From: Merismopedia glauca CCAP 1448/3 | Lineage (GTDB): Bacteria > Cyanobacteriota > Cyanobacteriia > Cyanobacteriales > CCAP-1448 | Direction: 5' to 3' | Length of the DNA stretch: 47,231 nucleotides | NCBI RefSeq assembly: GCF_003003775.1 | Contig: NZ_PVWJ01000024.1 | Span: forward strand, 1 to 47,231 | In this document: piece by piece, positions 42,050 through 47,231 of the stretch | Layout of the letters: each line of letters starts with the position of its first letter | How positions within the stretch are numbered: position 1 is the first letter of the stretch | Position numbers and translations under genes: made by a program | Notes under the pieces: generated by a model | Told to the model about the DNA's origin: nothing | Database searches by the model: none | What the model saw: the letters and a program-made list of their open reading frames with translations, nothing else

Positions 42050-42910
42050 TCATTCGCTTAAGGTTTGGGAATCCCTAGCTTTAACTAATAACCCGTGTTT
42101 GGGTGCAAAAATCATCGCCAGTAGAAATAATACTGTTTGCAAGACGACGATACAGCCACCAGTGGAACCGTCGATGTGATAGCTAATATAAGTACCCATG
42201 ACGCTAGAAAATACCCCAGAGGCGATCGCCAGCAGCATCATCATATCAAAGCGATCGCTCAATAAGTACGCGGTTGCTCCTGGAGTGACTAACATAGCTA
42301 CAACTAAAATAATACCTACTGTTTGCAGTCCAGCTACGGCAGTTAGAGATAGTAAACATAACAGAACGTAGTAGAGAAAAGTAATGTTTAAGCCGATAGA
42401 ACGAGCGTGAGTTGAGTCAAAGCAGAATAAAATTAAGTCTTTCCGTAAAATCGCGATAGTAACTATAGTAATCAGGCTAATAATGACAGTTTGAATGATA
42501 TCGGCATCAGAAATCCCCAACACGTTACCAAACAAGATATGGGTTAAATCGATTTCGCTTTTAACTTTAGAAACCAAGACCAAACCAAAGGCAAAAAATC
42601 CAGTAAATACTAAACCAATGACCGTATCTTCTCTAACGCGGGTATTTGCCTTAATAAAACCTATAGCTGTTACCGCACCTACCCCAAACGCAAACGCGCC
42701 GATCGCCAACGGAATATTTAGCACGTAAGCAATAACTACTCCTGGCATCACCGCATGGGAAACCGCATCCCCCATCAGCGCCCATCCTTTCAAGATTGTA
42801 TAGCAAGACAGGGTAGAACAAACTAATCCCACTAACGCACTGACGAAAATCGCCCGTACCATAAACGGTTCTTGCAACGGTACTGTGAACCACTCAATTA
42901 AACTCATCAT
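42050..42910 (-). CDS. mntB: Manganese ABC transporter permease MntB
   Basis: Membrane subunit (286 residues, about eight or nine helices) of a cluster 9 metal ABC importer. Typical motifs are FVSALVGLVCSTLSCYTILK, then GWALMGDAVSHAVMPGVVIAY. It overlaps the ATPase gene upstream by 17 bp (GGAG lies 4-7 nt before the ATG at 42910; a second ATG follows directly). Gene order mntC-mntA-mntB equals that of the Synechocystis manganese transporter. Zinc specificity cannot be formally excluded for the permease alone; the binding protein decides it. Confidence 0.93.
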   Translation of the reverse strand: MMSLIEWFTVPLQEPFMVRAIFVSALVGLVCSTLSCYTILKGWALMGDAVSHAVMPGVVIAYVLNIPLAIGAFAFGVGAVTAIGFIKANTRVREDTVIGLVFTGFFAFGLVLVSKVKSEIDLTHILFGNVLGISDADIIQTVIISLITIVTIAILRKDLILFCFDSTHARSIGLNITFLYYVLLCLLSLTAVAGLQTVGIILVVAMLVTPGATAYLLSDRFDMMMLLAIASGVFSSVMGTYISYHIDGSTGGCIVVLQTVLFLLAMIFAPKHGLLVKARDSQTLSE

Positions 42911-43676
42911 AAACTCCGCGATCGCTCTGATTTAACCTACTTTTAGCTAAAGAGAAATCACCCACCGCACCCCCAAAAGTCCGAGATAGATTTTCTTCAG
43001 TAAACACTTCAGAAGTTTCTCCATAAGCCAGAATGCTGCGGTTAATCAAGACTACTTGGTCGCAAAAAGTCGTAATAGAAGCTAGATCGTGGGTAGAGAT
43101 TAAAATCGTGTAACCTGCAAGGCGTAGTTCCAGTAACAGATCGATTATGGTTTTTTCAGTTTTAATATCAACTCCAGCAAAGGGTTCATCTAGCAACAAA
43201 ACCGTTGCTTGTTGCGCCAAAGCCCGTGCGAAAAAGGCGCGTTTCTTTTGTCCCCCCGATAATTCCCCAATTTGGCGATCGCGCATTTGCCACATTTCTA
43301 CTCGTTCTAAACTTTCCCTAACTACCTGCTTATCTAGCGATCGCGGTATTCTGAGTAAATTCATGTACCCATAGCGCCCCATCATCACCACATCCTCGAC
43401 GCTGACGGGAAAATTCCAATCTACGTCTTCAGATTGGGGTACATAGGCTACTAGATTGCTTTTCTGGGCACGGCGAATGGGTAAACCATTAATTAACACT
43501 CTACCGGTAGCGGGCTTGACAAAACCCATAATCGCTTTAAATAAGGTCGATTTCCCCGCCCCATTCATTCCCACCAAACCGCAAATGCTTCCGGCTTCCA
43601 GTTGCAAGGATGCCTTATGTAAAGCTACCTTGCCGTGATAAGCCACCGTTACATTATCAATCTCAATGCCAGTCAT
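42894..43676 (-). CDS. mntA: Manganese ABC transporter ATPase MntA
   Basis: A 260-residue ABC ATPase that powers the permease. Walker A is GLVGMNGAGKSTLF, the Q-loop region is VPQSEDVDW, the signature is GELSGGQKKRAFFARALA and Walker B is VLLLDEPFAGVD. The H-loop is ISTHDLAS. Its start is 3 nt after the mntC stop and is preceded by AAGGAGAA, so it is translated from the same mRNA. Length normal. Confidence 0.95.
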   Translation of the reverse strand: MTGIEIDNVTVAYHGKVALHKASLQLEAGSICGLVGMNGAGKSTLFKAIMGFVKPATGRVLINGLPIRRAQKSNLVAYVPQSEDVDWNFPVSVEDVVMMGRYGYMNLLRIPRSLDKQVVRESLERVEMWQMRDRQIGELSGGQKKRAFFARALAQQATVLLLDEPFAGVDIKTEKTIIDLLLELRLAGYTILISTHDLASITTFCDQVVLINRSILAYGETSEVFTEENLSRTFGGAVGDFSLAKSRLNQSDRGVYDEFN

Positions 43677-43679
43677 GTC

Positions 43680-44663
43680 TTATTCTCCTTTTAAGCCTGT
43701 AATTAAAGTATTAACGTTATATTCCAGTAATTTGAGATAAGTTGATGCCTGTCCATCTGGTGGTGAAAGGGAATCGACGTAGAAGACTCCACCAAATTTT
43801 GCCCCTGTTTCCTGGGCTACCTGGAGTTGTACTTTGTTGCTGATGGTACTTTCACAAAATACTGCCGGAATCTGGTTTGCCTTCACTGTTGCAATCACCT
43901 TTTGCACTTGTTTCGGCGTGGCTTGTTGTTCGGCGTTGACTGACCACAGATAAACTTCTTTTAAGCCGTAATCGCGGGCAATATAGGAAAATGCCCCTTC
44001 ACAACTGACTATGTAGCGTTTATTAGGAGGGATAACCGCGATCGCTTGTTTCAATTTGGTATCAATGGCACGAATCTGCTGGCTGTAGCGGGCAGCATTG
44101 GTTTTGTAAGTGACAGCATTAGCCGGATCTAGCTTTTCTAAGGCTATACGAATGTTTTCGACGTAGATTAAGGCGTTTTTGGGCGACATCCAAGCGTGGG
44201 GATTCGGTTTGCCTCGATAAGCATCTTCGGCAATGTCTATCGGTTGCACCCCTTCACTGAGGGTAATATGAGGCACTTTGGGGAAATTATTGTAATATCG
44301 AACTGCCCAACGTTCTAAGTTGAAACCATTATCCAAAATGAGATCTGCACCCCTTCCCCGTTTTAAGTCGCTGGGGGTGGGTTCATAGCCGTGGATTTCT
44401 GCACCTGGTTTAATCAGAGATTCGACAATCGCGCGATCGCCCGCTACGTTTTGCGTCATATCTGCCAAAACTGTAAATGTGGTCAGAATCACTTTTTTGT
44501 CTTTTCTAGCGCTTGCTGTCGTACCGTTAGAGGTTCCATTTGACTGGCTTCGATCTCCATCATGAGGAGGGGTACAGCCGTTCAGCCATACCCCCATCAA
44601 CAGCACCGATAAAGCCAACTGGTAAAGTTTTAAACCTGGAAAACCTCTACTCTTTCCCACCAT
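43680..44663 (-). CDS. mntC: Manganese ABC transporter substrate-binding lipoprotein MntC
   Basis: A 327-residue cluster A-I solute-binding protein. A lipoprotein signal ends in WLNGC (lipobox Cys near 30). Metal ligands at the expected places are His in GAEIHGYEP, His in NPHAWMSP, Glu in VSCEGAFSY and Asp in YVDSLSP. The two cysteines (VSCEG and VFCEST) match the disulfide pair described for Synechocystis MntC, which supports Mn2+ over Zn2+. No His-rich loop (typical of ZnuA) is present. It is the first gene of mntC-mntA-mntB; repeats in its upstream region may bind a regulator such as ManR. Confidence 0.94.
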   Translation of the reverse strand: MVGKSRGFPGLKLYQLALSVLLMGVWLNGCTPPHDGDRSQSNGTSNGTTASARKDKKVILTTFTVLADMTQNVAGDRAIVESLIKPGAEIHGYEPTPSDLKRGRGADLILDNGFNLERWAVRYYNNFPKVPHITLSEGVQPIDIAEDAYRGKPNPHAWMSPKNALIYVENIRIALEKLDPANAVTYKTNAARYSQQIRAIDTKLKQAIAVIPPNKRYIVSCEGAFSYIARDYGLKEVYLWSVNAEQQATPKQVQKVIATVKANQIPAVFCESTISNKVQLQVAQETGAKFGGVFYVDSLSPPDGQASTYLKLLEYNVNTLITGLKGE

Positions 44664-44667
44664 GAGC

Positions 44668-44723
44668 TTTTCATAATCGTTTCATATTTTCCAATCTATC
44701 ACAAAATGAAAGAATTATGAAAA
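44668..44723 (-). promoter_or_regulatory. TTTCATA repeats directly upstream of mntC
   Basis: TTTCATAAT (44669-44677) and TTTCATATT (44680-44688) are direct repeats 11 bp apart. TTTTCATAAT (44668-44677) also has an exact inverted copy ATTATGAAAA (44714-44723), and AATGAAA lies at 44705-44711. The cluster starts 5 nt upstream of the mntC ATG, where a bound repressor would block transcription or translation. Confidence 0.45.
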
Positions 44724-44853
44724 AGTGAATTTTTTTATGTGATGGCTGAAGTGTTTGAGTTTTTGTGCAAGAGATCTAATGTAAATTAAGCGGTTTTTCT
44801 GTTCGTACTGTTGAGATAATGAAAAGTTGCACAGCTTAGAAGTGAAACTCATT

Positions 44854-45648
44854 GTGAACCCAACCGATCGCTCTTCTTTATCTGGTAAAACTATTATTGT
44901 TACCCGCGCTGCTGGACAATCTGGCGAATTTTCTCTCAAACTGAGAGAAGCTGGGGCTAAAGTTTTAGAAATGCCGACTATAGAGATTGTACCCCCTTCG
45001 AGTTGGGATGAGTTAGATCGGGCGATCGCTCAAATCTCTCAATTTGATTGGTTAATTCTCACCTCCACCAATGCAGTTAGTTACTTTTGGCAAAGGCTAT
45101 CTCATAACGGCAAAAATAATTCAGATTTAGCCAATCTTCAAATAGCAGTTGTCGGGCAAAAAACAGCCCAAAGTTTGCATAAAAAAGAGATTGAACCTAA
45201 CTTTATCCCCCCTAATTTTGTTGCGGATTCTCTAGTAGAAAATTTTCCAGAAAATCCGGCTCATAAAAAGATTCTTTTCCCCAGAGTTGAAACCGGAGGG
45301 AGAGAGGTTTTAGTGAAAGAATTAACAGCTAAAGGTGCAAAAGTTATTGAAGTTCCTACTTATGAATCTCGTTGTCCTCAAACTATAGATAATTCAGTTT
45401 TAAATGCTCTTCAACAAAATCAAGTAGATGCCATTACCTTTGCTAGTTCTAAAACCGTAAAAAACTTTGATACTTTAATTTCTCAAGTTAATGGAATTAA
45501 TCTCAAGGGTATTTGTATAGCTTCCATTGGTCCTCAAACTTCAGAAACTTGTCAAAGGGTTTTTGGTAGAGTAGATTTAGAAGCTCAAGAATATACCTTG
45601 GATGGTTTACTTGAAGCTTTACGAGAATTTTTTAGTAATTTTAATTGA
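44854..45648 (+). CDS. hemD: Uroporphyrinogen-III synthase
   Basis: Cyclises hydroxymethylbilane to uroporphyrinogen III in haem, chlorophyll and cobalamin synthesis. Two-domain fold: LSGKTIIVTRAAGQSGEFS at the N terminus, then DWLILTSTNAVSYFWQRL, FPRVETGGREVLVKEL and VDAITFASSKTVKNF in the conserved order, ending SIGPQTSETCQRVFG. GTG at 44854 is taken as start (264 residues); a GTG at 44842 and a TTG at 44827 are in frame, and none has a strong Shine-Dalgarno. The start could therefore differ by a few codons. Confidence 0.9.
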   Translation: MNPTDRSSLSGKTIIVTRAAGQSGEFSLKLREAGAKVLEMPTIEIVPPSSWDELDRAIAQISQFDWLILTSTNAVSYFWQRLSHNGKNNSDLANLQIAVVGQKTAQSLHKKEIEPNFIPPNFVADSLVENFPENPAHKKILFPRVETGGREVLVKELTAKGAKVIEVPTYESRCPQTIDNSVLNALQQNQVDAITFASSKTVKNFDTLISQVNGINLKGICIASIGPQTSETCQRVFGRVDLEAQEYTLDGLLEALREFFSNFN

Positions 45649-45707
45649 GACTAAAACCGAAAAACTTGTTAACTCAAAATACTTCTATTTACTCAAGGAA
45701 ATTTAAA

Positions 45708-45748
45708 AACTTACAGCAATCTAGCTTTAAACTAGATTGCTGTAAGTT
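45708..45748. terminator. 17-bp perfect hairpin downstream of hemD
   Basis: AACTTACAGCAATCTAG (45708-45724), CTTTAAA, CTAGATTGCTGTAAGTT (45732-45748). It lies between the convergent hemD and small secreted peptide genes and may end both transcripts. The following bases are not T-rich on either strand, so it may instead be a dispersed palindrome. Confidence 0.6.
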
Positions 45749-45814
45749 AATCCAGATGAATTTAAAGTTTCAAATAGCAGTTATTTTCATAAAAACTAAT
45801 GACCTAATTTCATC

Positions 45815-46063
45815 TTAGTGGCGACGGAAACGACAAACTTTTCTGACGACATAAAAATATCTACCGTGTTTAAAAACTCGAACTCTCTTAAAGAAGCAAC
45901 GGCGCTTACCATGAGCTTTATCTAAGTTTTGTTCGTGATATCCTTGGGTAGAATATTGGTCATCAAACTTGGGAGAATCGCCAGCCAAAGCGGGAATAGT
46001 AGCTACTGAAGCTAAAGTTGTTGCCGCTAATGTCATACCTAAAACAAGTTGTTTGATTTTCAT
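45815..46063 (-). CDS. Small secreted cationic protein with two cysteines
   Basis: An 82-residue precursor. The signal peptide (MKIKQLVLGMTLAATTLASV, ending IPALA) predicts cleavage after residue 27. The mature 55 residues have a hydrophilic part (28-50) and a very basic C-terminal segment. Residues 53-82 contain 13 Lys/Arg and no acidic residue, with Cys56 and Cys77 bracketing alternating aromatic and basic residues (CFFKRVRVFKHGRYFYVVRK, then VCRFRRH). This pattern suggests a disulfide-closed beta-hairpin. AGGAG before the ATG supports expression. I do not recognise the family; it could be an antimicrobial-like peptide, a polyanion-binding protein or an outer-layer component. Confidence 0.75.
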   Translation of the reverse strand: MKIKQLVLGMTLAATTLASVATIPALAGDSPKFDDQYSTQGYHEQNLDKAHGKRRCFFKRVRVFKHGRYFYVVRKVCRFRRH

Positions 46064-46280
46064 GAGATAGTCTCCTAAATAGTAAATTGATTTACACTCG
46101 GTGATTTTTTTCGATTGAATCTAATCTAACTTATGATTTTTCAAATGTCACTAGTAAATTGGTAAAGAAAAGATAAAATTTTAAAATAGATCTGCTTAAA
46201 ATTGTTTTCCAAAATATATCTATCAACCCAGTTTAATGCCGAAAAATCAGTGAAATTAGTTAAATGAGGTTAATGTACGA
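46064..46280. other. 217-bp divergent intergenic region, AT-rich
   Basis: Between the cationic peptide gene and coaE. It holds the AGGAG ribosome binding site of the peptide gene (46071-46075) and long AT-rich runs. No ORF or repeat is recognisable. Confidence 0.4.
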
Positions 46281-46889
46281 ATGAGCGATCGCCCCTCTAG
46301 AGTAATTGGTTTGACAGGTGGCATTGCTACTGGCAAAAGTACTGTAGCAAAATATATAGCTGATACTCATAAAATTCCTATTTTAGATGCAGATATATAT
46401 GCTAGAGATGCAGTAGAAATTGGTTCGCCAATCTTAGTCAAAATTGTCGAACGATATGGAAAATCGATCTTATTAACTGATGGTAATTTAGATCGCAAAC
46501 AACTAGGAGAAATCATTTTTCAAGACAGCTCGATGCGTCAATGGATAGAAGAATTAATTCACCCATACGTGCGCGATCGCTTTGTCACCGAGTCAGCTAA
46601 ACTAAATCAACCAACCGGAGTTTTCGTAATTCCCCTGCTATTTGAAGCCAAAATGACCGATTTAGTGACAGAAACTTGGGTGGTTTACTGTACTAAAGAA
46701 CAACAGCTACAAAGATTAATACAACGCAATTCCCTGACTTTACGGGAAGCTGAAAGTAGAATTTCTGCTCAAATGCCTTTAGAGGAAAAATGTCAGCTAG
46801 CTGATGTCATTTTAGATAACTCTGGGACACCAGCCGCATTGGAAGCTCAAATCTTACAAGCACTCAACCGATCTATTGCACTTCATTAA
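46281..46889 (+). CDS. coaE: Dephospho-CoA kinase
   Basis: Last step of coenzyme A synthesis: ATP-dependent phosphorylation of the 3'-hydroxyl of dephospho-CoA in the cytosol. The 202-residue protein has the P-loop GLTGGIATGKSTVAKYI, the CoA-binding DADIYARDAVE, FVIPLLFEAKMTDLV and a lid region with LIQRNSLTLREAESRI. Family length and motif order are standard. It is a single gene. Confidence 0.96.
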   Translation: MSDRPSRVIGLTGGIATGKSTVAKYIADTHKIPILDADIYARDAVEIGSPILVKIVERYGKSILLTDGNLDRKQLGEIIFQDSSMRQWIEELIHPYVRDRFVTESAKLNQPTGVFVIPLLFEAKMTDLVTETWVVYCTKEQQLQRLIQRNSLTLREAESRISAQMPLEEKCQLADVILDNSGTPAALEAQILQALNRSIALH

Positions 46890-46992
46890 CTTCAGTTCGG
46901 GTTAAGGCTATTTTGGCACTCATTCTACGAAAGAATAGAGGTTTCAGCCAACGAGAGAATCAGAGTTTTAGCTTATCCCGAACTCAGGTTCA

Positions 46993-47231
46993 TTAATAAG
47001 TTAACTTAATCCCACTTCTGACTTCTGACTTCTGACTTCTGACTTCTTCTAAATGTTGAACTACTTCTAATAATTGACTGGGGCGATCGATTAAAAAATC
47101 GGGCTTGTATTTAGCTAAAATTTCCCGAAAATTAAACCCCCAACAGACTGCGATCGCTTTAATCTTACTTTTTCTCGCAGCTTCTATATCCCTAGTTTCA
47201 TCTCCCACGTAGATGACTTTGGCTGGGTTGA
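46993..47231 (-). CDS. HAD family hydrolase, 5'-truncated by the window edge
   Basis: Only the C-terminal 78 residues are visible. IYVGDETRDIEAARKSKIKA is HAD motif IV with its two Asp residues, followed by AVCWGFNFREILAKYKPDFL and a closing helix, typical of phosphoglycolate phosphatase-like or PpaX-like enzymes. The substrate cannot be assigned. The last about 17 residues ([16 protein letters not shown]) are encoded by an AGAAGTC-type heptamer array, so the native C terminus seems to have been extended by repeat invasion. The gene begins beyond the window. Confidence 0.85.
   Translation of the reverse strand, partial: NPAKVIYVGDETRDIEAARKSKIKAIAVCWGFNFREILAKYKPDFLIDRPSQLLEVVQHLEEVRSQKSEVRSGIKLTY
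47013..47047. repeat. Heptamer tandem repeat CTGACTT x4-5 inside the HAD gene 3' end
   Basis: CTGACTT units (AAGTCAG on the coding strand) lie within the reading frame. They encode the alternation [11 protein letters not shown] near the C terminus and so form a translated member of the array family seen between genes elsewhere in the window. Confidence 0.88.

Noticed and set aside
43680-44663. Calling the metal-binding protein a zinc ZnuA
   Set aside because: It lacks the His-rich acidic loop of ZnuA and has the Mn-type ligand set and paired cysteines of MntC.
1-47231. Search for tRNA, rRNA, tmRNA and riboswitches
   Set aside because: No T-loop/acceptor pairing, rRNA segment or known riboswitch core (for example a B12 box before cobA) was recognised by eye; a covariance-model scan would be decisive.

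Overview
The window reads as chromosomal DNA of a cyanobacterium. It carries magnesium chelatase ChlD, the photosystem II extrinsic protein PsbU, a one-helix high-light-inducible protein, two tocopherol biosynthesis enzymes and many cyanobacteria-restricted families (DUF1818, DOMON-like, CAAD, DUF1400). GCGATCGC (HIP1) octamers are dense, and intergenic DNA is full of heptameric tandem repeats and small inverted-repeat elements. These repeats, together with an NB-ARC/WD40 protein, a SET-domain protein and a Uma2 nuclease, suggest a large-genome, probably filamentous or colonial species; the species itself cannot be named from the sequence. No tRNA, rRNA, CRISPR array, prophage or transposase gene was found.

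Layout. 1-3.2 kb: 3'-truncated chlD, a 53-residue CxxCxGxG zinc-finger protein, then a two-gene tocopherol unit (homogentisate phytyltransferase and gamma-tocopherol methyltransferase). 3.4-5.5 kb: KtrB-KtrA potassium uptake. 5.5-9.9 kb: a 5-oxoprolinase split into HyuA and HyuB with a GNAT acetyltransferase between them, bordered at nearly every gene end by repeats. 10-14.5 kb: cupin, FAD monooxygenase, ROK sugar kinase, and a coupled NahK-like kinase plus DOMON-like protein. 14.7-18.6 kb: sulfotransferase, Hlip, alanine dehydrogenase, half-size EamA transporter, SET protein. 18.7-22 kb: a membrane protein divergent from two PRC-barrel/DUF2382 paralogues. 22-27.2 kb: NadB, PsbU, 1-Cys peroxiredoxin, RNA-binding protein, a small conserved protein, TauE/SafE transporter. 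27.4-34.7 kb: FkbM methyltransferase, a 1193-residue HTH/NB-ARC/14xWD40 protein, Uma2 nuclease, DUF1818, TPR protein. 34.9-40.3 kb: Na+/H+ antiporter, a GC-rich aldo/keto reductase, a CAAD-SRPBCC fusion, DUF1400 protein, and an unknown protein with charged disordered tails. 40.6-47.2 kb: FolB, CobA, the manganese ABC transporter MntC-MntA-MntB on the opposite strand between cobA and hemD, HemD, a secreted cationic two-cysteine peptide, CoaE, and a truncated HAD phosphatase.

Most of this is housekeeping, photosynthesis and stress biology. The less ordinary parts are the NB-ARC/WD40 protein, the CAAD-SRPBCC fusion, the cationic secreted peptide, the small DnaJ-type zinc finger beside chlD, the repeat-bordered split oxoprolinase locus, and several families of non-coding inverted-repeat elements, one of which has two copies sharing a perfect 35-bp core in opposite orientation. 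I did not find a clearly unprecedented multi-gene system; the candidates are ranked in the findings.
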